From the NCBI RefSeq assembly GCF_000877395.1, contig NZ_JYFE01000031.1, forward strand, positions 1-35,934: 35,934 nucleotides of DNA, read 5' to 3'. The DNA is from Jannaschia aquimarina. GTDB taxonomy: Bacteria > Pseudomonadota > Alphaproteobacteria > Rhodobacterales > Rhodobacteraceae. The translations under genes were made by a program, and so were the position numbers. Below are positions 16,858 to 24,308 of the stretch, in pieces (within the stretch, counting starts at the first letter, position 1; every line of letters starts with the position of its first letter). The notes beneath the pieces are model-generated. The model saw only the letters and a list, made by a program, of their open reading frames with translations, made no database searches and was not told the origin of the DNA.

Positions 16858-17994
16858 TCAGAACTCGGGCGTAGAGAAGTCGACGAAGGCCATTGCCTCG
16901 CGCTGGCGCGTCAGCTGGGCCGCGACCTGGGAGTATTCGGATTGGGTGCGGGCGGCCTTGGTGCGCAGTCGCGCGGCGACGATCAGCGTGACCTCCGCCC
17001 GGATCGCGGTGTTCAGGTCCATCGCCTGCTTGGCGGTGTTCGTGTCGCTGATCTGGGCGACGAGCGCGCGCACCCGCATCAGCGCCTGGCGGGCTGTCGC
17101 CAGTGAATGCCCCGCATAGTGCATCGAGCCGTCCGACAGAAGGCTCGCATTGGCGACCGCATACTCGGCCGGGTCGAGAGTGCCGAGGGCTTCCGCGCCC
17201 CCGATCGTGCGCAGATACGAGTTGTACTTCTCGGGGATCACCTGGACGTAGTGCTGGGTCTCGCGGAAGGGCGGGACGCCGCCGTATTCGATGATCCGCC
17301 CCGGCCCCGCATTGTAGGCGCCGAGCGCGAAGATGATGTTGCCGTCGAAGCGCTGGAGCTGCTCGGCCAGGTAGCGCCCGCCGCCCACCACCTGCAGGTA
17401 GGGATCTGTGTAGTAGTCGGGATAGACGCCGAGATACCGCGCCGTGCCGGGGATGATCTGCGTGAGCCCGAAGGCGTCCGCGGGCGAGCGCGCCCCGACC
17501 TGGAACCGGCTCTCCTGCCAGATCAGGGCCTGGAGCAGGCAGCGCCATTGCAGAGGCGACAGACCGGCGCGGCCCACGCCAGGCTCCCCATAAGTGTCGG
17601 CCGCGCCGCGGATGATGAGCTGCTCGATGTCCTCGCGCGCATCTCCGAAGACGAAGCGCCCGGCGGGGTTGGCGACCGGCCCATAGACCTCCTCGACGCC
17701 CTCGTATCTCGCCCCGCCGCCGGTGAAGGCGGCCGTCATCGTCGGCACCGATCCGAAGGCCTCGATCATCCGGTCGAGCGCGTCGAGCTGCTGCGCCTTG
17801 AAATCCTGGATGTCCGCCCGGTTCTGCGCTTTCGCGACCTGCGTGTCCTCGTCGCGTTCGAGGTGGAGATAGGCTTGCAGCTTCTCCGCCAGCGTGCGCC
17901 CGTCGATGGTCGGCACGCCCTGTGCCAGGGAAGAATGGCACAGGGCGGCCAGCGCGGCCGCTGCGATCGGGGGTGTTCGCAGCAACCTACCCAC
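16858..17994 (-). CDS. Lytic transglycosylase domain embedded in a VirB5-like protein
   Basis: A 378-residue exported protein. A GTG start at 17994 is chosen because AAAGGAG lies 9 nt upstream and it opens a signal peptide (RTPPIAAAALAALCHSSLAQ); the longer ATG frame begins inside the preceding gene. The mature N-terminus AQGVPTIDGRTLAEKLQ matches that of VirB5. A lytic transglycosylase domain lies in the middle, with catalytic-type Glu in ALIWQESRF and the GLTQIIPGTARYLGV and ALGAYNAGPGRI motifs. The last 75 residues again match VirB5 (DTNTAKQAMDLNT, ending FVDFSTPEF). It would cleave peptidoglycan for channel passage while possibly also occupying a VirB5 position. Confidence 0.85.
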   Translation of the reverse strand: MGRLLRTPPIAAAALAALCHSSLAQGVPTIDGRTLAEKLQAYLHLERDEDTQVAKAQNRADIQDFKAQQLDALDRMIEAFGSVPTMTAAFTGGGARYEGVEEVYGPVANPAGRFVFGDAREDIEQLIIRGAADTYGEPGVGRAGLSPLQWRCLLQALIWQESRFQVGARSPADAFGLTQIIPGTARYLGVYPDYYTDPYLQVVGGGRYLAEQLQRFDGNIIFALGAYNAGPGRIIEYGGVPPFRETQHYVQVIPEKYNSYLRTIGGAEALGTLDPAEYAVANASLLSDGSMHYAGHSLATARQALMRVRALVAQISDTNTAKQAMDLNTAIRAEVTLIVAARLRTKAARTQSEYSQVAAQLTRQREAMAFVDFSTPEF

Positions 17995-18256
17995 GGCACT
18001 GGGCTCCTTTGTGGGGTAGGGTGCCGGTGGGAGAGCGGGACGACCGGGCCAGCGTCGCAGCCTGGTCGTCGGAGAGGAACTTGAAGACCGGCCGACCACC
18101 GACGCCGCCGGGGCCCGGGGGCAAGGCGGCGAAGTCGCAATTGCCGGTCGGGTTGCCCTCCTGCGTGAAGCAGGAACATCGAGCCTCCCGGTCCTGGGCC
18201 GAAACGCAGCCCGATAGCAGGCCGAGGACCGCGATCAGAGAGAGGGGTCGCGTCAT
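17987..18256 (-). CDS. VirB7-like T4SS lipoprotein
   Basis: An 89-residue lipoprotein precursor. The signal sequence ends in a perfect lipobox LLSGC with the lipidated Cys at residue 17. The mature part is small, Cys-containing (CSCF, GNCDF, AQCRG) and Pro/Gly-rich. It sits between virB4 and the VirB5-like transglycosylase and overlaps virB4 by 4 nt (ATGA). Position, size and lipobox suit VirB7, which anchors VirB9 in the outer membrane through a disulfide. Sequence identity to known VirB7 proteins is too low to be certain, so the name is positional. Confidence 0.72.
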   Translation of the reverse strand: MTRPLSLIAVLGLLSGCVSAQDREARCSCFTQEGNPTGNCDFAALPPGPGGVGGRPVFKFLSDDQAATLARSSRSPTGTLPHKGAQCRG

Positions 18257-20610
18257 GGGATGTGCCTCCAGAAGTCGGGCTGCGTACGGAAGTCGGGACC
18301 CGCGACCGAGAGACCGGCCGTGCCGCCGCCGAGGACGTGCAGCAGATCGCCCAAGGCGGACGCGTCGCCGTCGAGGACGACGCTGTTCTCGTCGTCGCGC
18401 AGCAGGAAGTGGCGCCCGAGCGACCGCGACGTGACGATATCGATCTCGGCCGAATTGAGACGCAGCGCGGCGTAGTCCTCGGCAGAGGACTTGCCGTCCG
18501 GAAAGAGGATCTGCGTCGGGAAGAACGAGAAGACGCGCTCGCCTACGCGAGAGCGGGCGAGCTGGCCCGCGTTCTGCGTCAGCATCACGACGACCGCGTT
18601 CTGCTTGCGCAAGGTGGCGAGCCAGCCTTCGATCACGGTGGCGAAGTACGGATCGTCGATGGCCTTCCAAGCCTCGTCGATCAGCACGATCGTCCGCGTC
18701 CGATCCCGCAACTGCCGCTCGATCCGGCGGAAGATGTAGCTCAGCACGGCCGTCCGCTCACGCGGCGAGGGCGCGTCTAGGATCTGTGTCAGGTCGAAGC
18801 CCATCACCTCGCCGTCGAGCGAGAAGCTGTCGGTCTCGGACTGTCCGAAGACCCAGCCGAACCGGCCGTCCCGCGCCCATTCCTCGACCAGTCGCTGCAC
18901 CCCGCCCTCGTCGTCGGTGGAAGCGAAGAGGCGCGCGAACTCGTGGAACTGGCGGAGCGGGCCGTCGGCATCCGCATTGCGGCGGACATTCTGGAGGATG
19001 GCCTGCGTCTGCATCGGCGTCAGCCCGCCTTCGGGGGCCAGGATGCGGGTGAGCCAATCGGTCAGCCATTCGACGCCCTCGCCATCCGTCTCGACCTGCA
19101 ACGGGTTGAGACCCGTGGGCAGGCCGCTCTGGACCACCGAGTAGCTGCCGCGCATGGCCCGGATCGCCATCTCGAGGCCCTGGCGGTAGTCGAAGGCGAA
19201 GATGCGTGCGCCCGTCCGCCGGGCCTGCGTCATCAGGAAGGACGCCAGCAGCGACTTGCCCGACCCGGTCTCGCCCAGGATCAGCGTATGGCCCGCAGGC
19301 GGCTCGCCCCGGCCGTCGCCGCGGCGGTGGAAGCTGAAGCGGTAGCTCGACCCCATCGAGGTCGGGAAGACCGCCACGGGCGTCTCCCAGGGCACCTCGC
19401 CGCGGTCCTTGCCGAGCGGCGTGCGGTGCAAGGATGCGTAATCCGCGAAGTTGCCGTTGGTGATGACGTTCACCCGGCTCCGCGTGCCCATGTTCCCCGG
19501 GAACTGAGCGAAGTAATGCGCCTTCCGGACGAGGCTGTCGCGCACGAGGCGGAAGCCTGCATTGGCTCCGATCCCTTCGACCTCGGACATCAGATCGCGC
19601 ACGATCGTAGCATCCGGGTCGATCAGGGCTACCGTCATGTGATGCTGCCCCAGGGAGACGCGCTGCGACAGCACGCCCTCGTGGAGCGCGGCCAGCTGCT
19701 CGCCGGCCTGCTCGCGTGCATCCGAGGTGGCGCGCATTACGCTGCGCTGGCGCTGGATCTTCTCGACGGCCGCGCTGTTCGCCATCGGCGTGAAGCTCTG
19801 GGCGATGACGTAGTCGCAGGGCATGGCGAACTCGTCGAAGATCGTGACCCAGGACATCGGCCCGTAGGCGCGGATCGCGCGGATCTCGCCGTAACGTTCG
19901 CCCAGGGGGCCATCGTGCAACTTCCAGCCGGGGCCCTGGAAGGTCACCCGCTCCGAGAGAACGTCGTCGGCCACGACGCCGAGCGTGCCGCTGGGGTAGA
20001 TGGGGCGCTCGTCGCCCGTCTGGATAGAGCCGAGGAAGCCCAGCAGCTCGCCCGGGGATGCCGCGAGAATGCGGGTCTCGTCGGCACCGAGGGCGGCGCG
20101 CATGGCGCGCACGGTGTCGGCGAGGATTTCGAGGTCGCGGGCCTGGCCTGCGCCGACGAGCTTCGACGCGCCCCGGAACATATCGAGGCCGCGTGCGAGG
20201 CGGCCGTGCTTGACGATGGAGATCGTCAGCCGGCAGTCGCGCATCTGACGCGCGTCGAGACCGGCCTTCCACCGCGCGTCGACCGCCGCCGGGAAGTCAT
20301 TGGCCTTCAGCGGGTCGAGCGAGGTCGTCAGATCGACCCGGCGGCTGACCCGATGGGTGTAGATGGTGAAGGTCGGATCGAGCTGGGACAGGATGCCCGC
20401 GAAGGCGAGCTTCAGCGCGTCCAGCTCGCGATCCGGCGTCGTGGCGGCGTTCAGTCCATCGGCGCGGATGCAGGTCATGAAGGAGTTGTCCCGCAGGCGG
20501 ACGACGTGATTGTTCACCAGCGAGACGTACGGCAGGTGCATGAGCCCCTGGCGCAGGAGCCCGCGCTGCGCGACCAGCTTGGCGGCGACGGCGGGAACCT
20601 CAAGGGCCAT
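18253..20610 (-). CDS. virB4: VirB4 T4SS ATPase
   Basis: A 785-residue ATPase of normal VirB4/CagE length. The N-terminal domain (about 1-400) is followed by the nucleotide-binding domain with Walker A GETGSGKS (about residues 446-453) and Walker B TIVLIDEAW (about 640-648). Later conserved elements include LRKQNAVVVMLTQNAGQLA. VirB4 energises pilus biogenesis and substrate transfer at the inner membrane. The ATG at 20610 is chosen over GTG at 20622; both overlap the 3' end of virB3, and GGTGG lies upstream of the ATG. The C-terminus ends PDFWRHIP. Confidence 0.95.
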   Translation of the reverse strand: MALEVPAVAAKLVAQRGLLRQGLMHLPYVSLVNNHVVRLRDNSFMTCIRADGLNAATTPDRELDALKLAFAGILSQLDPTFTIYTHRVSRRVDLTTSLDPLKANDFPAAVDARWKAGLDARQMRDCRLTISIVKHGRLARGLDMFRGASKLVGAGQARDLEILADTVRAMRAALGADETRILAASPGELLGFLGSIQTGDERPIYPSGTLGVVADDVLSERVTFQGPGWKLHDGPLGERYGEIRAIRAYGPMSWVTIFDEFAMPCDYVIAQSFTPMANSAAVEKIQRQRSVMRATSDAREQAGEQLAALHEGVLSQRVSLGQHHMTVALIDPDATIVRDLMSEVEGIGANAGFRLVRDSLVRKAHYFAQFPGNMGTRSRVNVITNGNFADYASLHRTPLGKDRGEVPWETPVAVFPTSMGSSYRFSFHRRGDGRGEPPAGHTLILGETGSGKSLLASFLMTQARRTGARIFAFDYRQGLEMAIRAMRGSYSVVQSGLPTGLNPLQVETDGEGVEWLTDWLTRILAPEGGLTPMQTQAILQNVRRNADADGPLRQFHEFARLFASTDDEGGVQRLVEEWARDGRFGWVFGQSETDSFSLDGEVMGFDLTQILDAPSPRERTAVLSYIFRRIERQLRDRTRTIVLIDEAWKAIDDPYFATVIEGWLATLRKQNAVVVMLTQNAGQLARSRVGERVFSFFPTQILFPDGKSSAEDYAALRLNSAEIDIVTSRSLGRHFLLRDDENSVVLDGDASALGDLLHVLGGGTAGLSVAGPDFRTQPDFWRHIP

Positions 20611-20875
20611 AGCTGTCACCACCGAAGAGGCCGCGCGTTCGCGTTCCCGGAACCACCCGAAACCCCGTCATCAGCACGTCGATGATCTTCTCGTCGTAGC
20701 GGGCCGCGATCCGGCAGGCGATGTAGACCACCTCACACCAGGCCAGCGTCCATGCGCTCACCGACCAGATCAACGGCATGACCGTGAACCCCATGAAGGG
20801 GATCGCGAAGCCGTAGGGCAGACCGAGCAGCCGAGACGACTGCGTGAGCGCGCTGTAGAACGGGGTTTCGATCAT
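20600..20875 (-). CDS. virB3: VirB3-type T4SS membrane protein
   Basis: A 91-residue protein with two closely spaced hydrophobic segments (GFAIPFMGFTVMPLIWSVSA and TLAWCEVVYIACRI) after the family-like start METPFY/ALTQSSRLLG. VirB3 is a small inner-membrane protein associated with VirB4 and sometimes fused to it. Here the two genes overlap by 11 nt but remain separate. Length and order (virB2-virB3-virB4) are canonical. Confidence 0.9.
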   Translation of the reverse strand: MIETPFYSALTQSSRLLGLPYGFAIPFMGFTVMPLIWSVSAWTLAWCEVVYIACRIAARYDEKIIDVLMTGFRVVPGTRTRGLFGGDSYGP

Positions 20876-20885
20876 CGGGCGGGTC

Positions 20886-21182
20886 TCAGCTCGCCGCGCC
20901 CCAGATCGACTGGATGATCGTCGGGATGACGCCGATGGCGACGACGACGAACAGCACCTGGAAGACGCGGCTCCAGTCGATGAAGTTGAAGGTGCCCGCC
21001 ATCAGCACGGCGGCGGCGACGAGCGTCATGATGAGGCGGCCGGTCGTGCCGGTGAGCGCGTTCAGCACTGAGGTCAGGAAGGCGTCGAAGGCGCTCACGT
21101 CTATGGCCTGGGCCATCGCCGGCGACGCCGACACACAGAACAGCGCGATCGCTGCGTAAACATAATGAATATTATCAGTCAT
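20886..21182 (-). CDS. virB2: VirB2-type major pilin
   Basis: A 98-residue precursor with a signal peptide (YAAIALFCVSASPAMAQ) and two membrane helices in the mature part (RLIMTLVAAAVLMAGTF and FQVLFVVVAIGVIPTIIQSI) separated by a short polar turn (NFIDWSR). This is the VirB2/TrbC pilin architecture; the mature subunit is about 74 residues and polymerises into the conjugative pilus with phospholipid. The start overlaps the transglycosylase stop by 4 nt (ATGA). Confidence 0.9.
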   Translation of the reverse strand: MTDNIHYVYAAIALFCVSASPAMAQAIDVSAFDAFLTSVLNALTGTTGRLIMTLVAAAVLMAGTFNFIDWSRVFQVLFVVVAIGVIPTIIQSIWGAAS

Positions 21183-21841
21183 GGTCTTGGTCCCCCGTTC
21201 TGGGTCAGTTGGGTATAGGCAGCCATGACCTTCCGGACGTGGCCCTGGGTCTCACGGTAGGGCGGAATGCCCCCGTGACGGCGGACCGCTTCCGGCCCGG
21301 CGTTGTAGGCGGCAATCGCCAGCTCCGGCGTGCCGAATGTGTCGAGCATCTCGAGGAAGTATCGGACCGCGCCGTCCAGGTTCTGGACCGGGTCGTAGCG
21401 ATCGACGCCAAGATAGTCGGCCGTACTGGGCATGAGCTGCCCGAGACCGTAGGCGCCGACGTGGGATCGCGCGCGAGGATTGTAGGCACTCTCGATCTTG
21501 ACGAGCGCCTGGAAGAGGAGCGCCCACTGCCGGGGCGACAGACCGGCCCTGCGGATGGCCCCATGGGATGCATAGCGGAAGCCGGCGTCGCGGATCATCT
21601 CGCGAATACCGGCCGACGGCGTGACCGTAGCCGGCAGACGAGCAACGGCGACGCCGCGAGTAGCTGCGACCGCCGGAGGTCGCTCGGCGCCGAAAATGAC
21701 TAGGCGGCCGGCATCAGCCCATTCTTCGAAGCCGTTGTCGCCTGGAACGAGGACCTGCGGAGTGGCCGGCGATGCATTGAGAAGGAGGGCGACCGCCGCG
21801 GCGTGCAGGCCAAAAGCTTTACGAGCGGACGTTCCGGTCAG
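21179..21841 (-). CDS. virB1: VirB1-type lytic transglycosylase, start codon unclear
   Basis: A protein of about 220 residues with a lytic transglycosylase domain: catalytic-type Glu in ALVKIESAYNP, then GAYGLGQLMPSTADYLGV and AIAAYNAGPEAVRR. It opens local holes in peptidoglycan for the channel. A hydrophobic, signal-like stretch (LHAAAVALLLNASPATPQ) precedes the mature part, but no ATG, GTG or TTG lies in frame near it. A CTG at 21841, just before ARKAFG, is the best candidate start and gives an n-region with positive charges. The start overlaps the 3' end of the preceding gene. It is paralogous to the second transglycosylase of the operon. Confidence 0.75.
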   Translation of the reverse strand: MTGTSARKAFGLHAAAVALLLNASPATPQVLVPGDNGFEEWADAGRLVIFGAERPPAVAATRGVAVARLPATVTPSAGIREMIRDAGFRYASHGAIRRAGLSPRQWALLFQALVKIESAYNPRARSHVGAYGLGQLMPSTADYLGVDRYDPVQNLDGAVRYFLEMLDTFGTPELAIAAYNAGPEAVRRHGGIPPYRETQGHVRKVMAAYTQLTQNGGPRP

Positions 21842-22172
21842 AGGCCCTGTGCAACGCGGTCTCCCCCGCGCGCATCGGAACTGTCGCGGCCGGGAAACCG
21901 AGGCCGTACAGGAAGGTGATGAGACCGTTCGGAGTCTTGAAGAGACGCAGCTTGATCTCGAGATCGCCGCCGGCCCGGGTCGGCACGAGTGCGCGTTCTT
22001 CGTCACCGTCCTCGTTGACGACGCGGATGATCCATTCGCCCGACCAGAAGGATTGCTTGAGGACCGGATCGGCCCTGGCCGCGACCTCGATGCCCCAACC
22101 GTGTTCGAGCAACGCCTTAAGCTGGATTTCCGTGACCACATTCGGGGTGTCTCTGATCGGTCTGTCAGTCAC
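21819..22172 (-). CDS. Unknown protein at the start of the T4SS operon
   Basis: A 117-residue soluble-looking protein with no recognised family. A GTG at 22172 is preferred (GGAG about 7 nt upstream); a TTG at 22190 would add six residues. The sequence has no signal peptide or membrane helix and reads as an alpha/beta fold (IQLKALLEHGWGIEVAAR, WIIRVVNEDGDEERALVP, LRLFKTPNGLITFLYGLGF). It overlaps the transglycosylase gene at its 3' end, so it belongs to the operon. Cytoplasmic location suggests a regulatory or accessory role, which is not proven. Confidence 0.6.
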   Translation of the reverse strand: MTDRPIRDTPNVVTEIQLKALLEHGWGIEVAARADPVLKQSFWSGEWIIRVVNEDGDEERALVPTRAGGDLEIKLRLFKTPNGLITFLYGLGFPAATVPMRAGETALHRASDRNVRS

Positions 22173-22190
22173 CCTCGGTCTCCGCGACAA

Positions 22191-22359
22191 AGGACGCAGG
22201 CAGCAGGGCTGCCCACTTCCTACAACATGTAAAGATTGCGATCAAATCATAAGATCGACCGAATCCCTTCGTACCTTGCCGTTTACTATCGCATGGCGCC
22301 CGAGATGTAAGCGGCGGCAGGGCTGCAGCACCCGCATTTCATCTGGGCTATGAACTCGA
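22191..22359. promoter_or_regulatory. AT-richer spacer with dyad inside the T4SS leader
   Basis: A 169-nt spacer between the first small gene and the next T4SS gene. It contains CGATC-AAATCATAA-GATCG (22239-22257) and an ACATGT palindrome (22225-22230) in sequence noticeably richer in A and T than its surroundings. It may hold a second promoter or operator for the virB genes. No ORF with a good start is seen. Confidence 0.35.
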
Positions 22360-22569
22360 CTAGCGGCCGAACCTCAGCCCCAGAGGCGGCGGCGGGACGA
22401 AGTCGAGGGCTTCGAAGCGAATCTCGTTCACAGCTTCGTCGAACCAGTAGAGCGCGCGCTGGCCATCGTCCCACATGTATTCGGCGCCGACCTGTTCGCC
22501 CGTTCGAGCGTCGAGGATCTTCCGGATCGGCCAAGCTTCCGCGGCGGTGGAGATGTCGTTTCTCGTCAT
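22360..22569 (-). CDS. Small unknown protein, first gene after the quorum operator
   Basis: A 69-residue acidic protein with no recognised family. The ATG at 22569 has GAGG about 7 nt upstream. The protein is compact, with a probable beta-rich core (GAEYMWDDGQRALYWFDEAV, EIRFEALDFV) and a PPPPLG tail. There is no signal peptide or membrane helix. It is the first gene downstream of the 22636-22660 palindrome and in the same direction as the virB operon, so it is probably quorum-controlled and could be a regulator of transfer. Function is not inferable from sequence. Confidence 0.6.
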   Translation of the reverse strand: MTRNDISTAAEAWPIRKILDARTGEQVGAEYMWDDGQRALYWFDEAVNEIRFEALDFVPPPPLGLRFGR

Positions 22570-22635
22570 GGATGACCTCGCGTCCTGCGGCTCGTCCATT
22601 CGGCTAGGACAGCTTCGAGAAGCGGACAACGAGGC

Positions 22636-22660
22636 GCCCTTTCGGTGTATCCGAATGGGC
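22636..22660 (-). promoter_or_regulatory. lux-box-like palindrome upstream of the virB operon
   Basis: A 25-bp dyad with 10-bp arms GCCCTTTCGG and CCGAATGGGC (9 of 10 positions complementary) around TGTAT. Its centre is 79 nt upstream of the first gene of the transfer operon. Extended to 27 bp (22634-22660) it matches the reverse complement of the element at 23390-23416 at 25 of 27 positions. Size, symmetry and association with luxR and luxI make it the probable LuxR binding site that activates the operon. Confidence 0.7.
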
Positions 22661-22668
22661 AGTGCGGG

Positions 22669-22698
22669 ACCCGGCGTGTTTCATCGGGAGAGCCGGGT
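22669..22698 (-). terminator. Possible luxR terminator hairpin
   Basis: ACCCGGC (22669-22675) and GCCGGGT (22692-22698) form a 7-bp stem with a 16-nt loop, 8 nt past the luxR stop. No T tract follows, so termination efficiency is doubtful. It would separate luxR from the virB operon, which reads in the same direction. Confidence 0.35.
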
Positions 22699-22705
22699 TC
22701 GGCGG

Positions 22706-23353
22706 CTAAGCGACGTGGTCGAGGAACCCGCGCTTCAGCGCAATCGCCACAGCCTGGGTCCGGTTCTTCGCCCCGAGCTTCTTCGTCGCCGAGACCGCGC
22801 GTTGCTTCACCGTCGTCTCGGCGATCTGCAGGATCTGCGCGATCTCCTTCTGGCCTTCGCCGTCCCTCAGGAGCTGCAGTACCGCGATTTCCTTCGCAGT
22901 CAGAGCCGCTTGGTTGGTCGCCAGATCGCACCACAGCGAGAACCGCGCGTCGACTGCATCGATCTCCTCGTCCGTGAATTCCCGGCTGTCATGGGCGATC
23001 GAGAGCACCGATCGCTTGAGGCCTCGCTTCTGCGAGAAGACGGCGCCGTAGGCCAGTCCGTGCGCGCGCCCTCGCTCCAATACCTTGCGGATGTCGGGCA
23101 GCCGGACCTCAGACCATCGCCTCACGCCCGATAGACTAAATGCCCAAATCAAGATCGGATCGGCGACCATGTAGTTCTTCTCTTCGTATTCCGTGCGCCA
23201 TTCGGCCGGAAACTCCGAGATCATGTGTTCCGGCCCCATGACGGACCAGTTAAACGCCAGGACGAAGCCTGACGGCGCCGTCCGACGCAGACGCGCTAGC
23301 TCGTCGTCCAGATTGGGGATCAACGTTTCCAGCATATCGCGAGATGTATTCAC
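22706..23353 (-). CDS. luxR: LuxR-family quorum-sensing regulator
   Basis: A 215-residue regulator. The N-terminal autoinducer-binding domain shows the conserved cluster EWRTEYEEKNYMVADPI, with Trp, Tyr and the Asp-Pro pair expected to contact an acyl-homoserine lactone, then the later RRWSEV Trp and GLAYGAVF. The C-terminal GerE-type helix-turn-helix is LTAKEIAVLQLLRDGEGQKE followed by IAQILQIAETTVKQRAVSAT. It is divergent from the luxI unit, sharing a promoter with an operator-like palindrome. A second copy of that palindrome lies beyond its 3' end at the virB promoter, so it is the likely activator of conjugation, comparable in role to TraR. Confidence 0.93.
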   Translation of the reverse strand: MNTSRDMLETLIPNLDDELARLRRTAPSGFVLAFNWSVMGPEHMISEFPAEWRTEYEEKNYMVADPILIWAFSLSGVRRWSEVRLPDIRKVLERGRAHGLAYGAVFSQKRGLKRSVLSIAHDSREFTDEEIDAVDARFSLWCDLATNQAALTAKEIAVLQLLRDGEGQKEIAQILQIAETTVKQRAVSATKKLGAKNRTQAVAIALKRGFLDHVA

Positions 23354-23389
23354 GAGGTTTACCTAGCGGAAGAACTTACTTCGATATAC

Positions 23390-23414
23390 GCCCTATCGGA
23401 TACACCGAAAGGGC
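23390..23414. promoter_or_regulatory. lux-box-like palindrome between luxR and luxI
   Basis: A 25-bp dyad with arms GCCCTATCGG and CCGAAAGGGC (9 of 10 complementary) around ATACA. It lies 36 nt from the luxR start and 42 nt from the first gene of the luxI unit. It is an inverted copy of the element at 22636-22660. A LuxR-autoinducer complex bound here could drive positive feedback on luxI and control luxR. Confidence 0.7.
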
Positions 23415-23456
23415 GCATCATTGACTTGAACCTCCTGCCCCGTCCTTCGTCGGACC

Positions 23457-23678
23457 ATGGAGTTCCCGAAGCTCAGACAGCCGAAGGTCATGGCCGAAGT
23501 GGCCTTCACCCGGGATATGGTCGAGACGCTGAATACGTATTTCAGCGCCTACCAGGATGACGGCGTCGTCACGATCACCGTGACGGATGGCGGGCTCTAT
23601 CTAGAGAATCCGACCACGGCGTCGCGGCAGTTCCTGGGCCTCGCGCGCCTCGCGGACGACCCGAAGGTGCGGCATTGA
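23457..23678 (+). CDS. Small unknown protein co-translated with luxI
   Basis: A 73-residue protein of unknown family. It has a helical N-terminal half (FTRDMVETLNTYFSAYQDDG) and a beta-rich second half (VVTITVTDGGLYLENP). It is the first gene after the lux-box-like palindrome and its TGA overlaps the luxI TTG start by 4 nt (TTGA). Tight coupling suggests a role linked to signal synthesis or simply translational delivery of ribosomes to luxI. There is no signal peptide. Confidence 0.65.
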   Translation: MEFPKLRQPKVMAEVAFTRDMVETLNTYFSAYQDDGVVTITVTDGGLYLENPTTASRQFLGLARLADDPKVRH

Positions 23679-24298
23679 AACCGCGCGCCTTCGACACCGC
23701 GCGCACACCGACGATCACGATCGTCGAGCCGTTCATGCCGTCGAGCCGGTACGACCTTGTCAGGCAATTCATGGCCCTACGCAAAGCGACCTTCATCGAC
23801 GAGATGGACTGGGATCTTAGCCATGCGGACGGGATCGAGTTCGAGCAGTACGACTCCTTCCACGCAGTCTACGTCATCGCTCATCGCGGCAAGGACGTCA
23901 TCGGCGGTGCGCGGCTGATCCGCACCGACCGAACGCTCGGGTCCGGCCGCGTCCGATACTCCTACATGATCAAGGACGCCTATGACGGGCAGCTGCCGGG
24001 ATTACCGGACGACCTGTGCTATGAGGCGCCCCCGATCTCCGAGGACGTGTGGGAGCTGACCCGGCTAGCAACGTTGCCCAAGATCGATGTCGCACGCGAC
24101 ATCCTCAAGGTGGCCAACCGCTACCTCGCCGATCGTAAGGCCAAGACCTGTCTGTTCCTCGGCCCGCCCGCGTTCATGCGGATCGCGCGGTCCATGGGGT
24201 TCTCGCCGGCGGCCATCGGTCCGATCGTCGGCAACGAGACCGGGCGCTTCCTCGCCTTCAAATGCGAGATCCTCAAGACCGCCGAAGCTGCAATATAG
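23675..24298 (+). CDS. luxI: LuxI-family acyl-homoserine-lactone synthase
   Basis: A 207-residue autoinducer synthase. It makes an acyl-homoserine lactone from S-adenosylmethionine and an acyl-carrier-protein-bound fatty acid. Conserved features are LRKATFIDEMDWDL (Arg, Phe and Trp), EFEQYDS (Asp), GGARLIRTD (Arg) and the VWELTRLAT Glu-x-x-Arg pair. The start is a TTG at 23675 overlapping the previous stop; it keeps the first beta strand (TITIVEPF), whereas the next ATG would delete it. It is probably activated by the neighbouring LuxR. The acyl chain cannot be predicted. Confidence 0.92.
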   Translation: MKPRAFDTARTPTITIVEPFMPSSRYDLVRQFMALRKATFIDEMDWDLSHADGIEFEQYDSFHAVYVIAHRGKDVIGGARLIRTDRTLGSGRVRYSYMIKDAYDGQLPGLPDDLCYEAPPISEDVWELTRLATLPKIDVARDILKVANRYLADRKAKTCLFLGPPAFMRIARSMGFSPAAIGPIVGNETGRFLAFKCEILKTAEAAI

Positions 24299-24308
24299 AC
24301 ACTACGTG

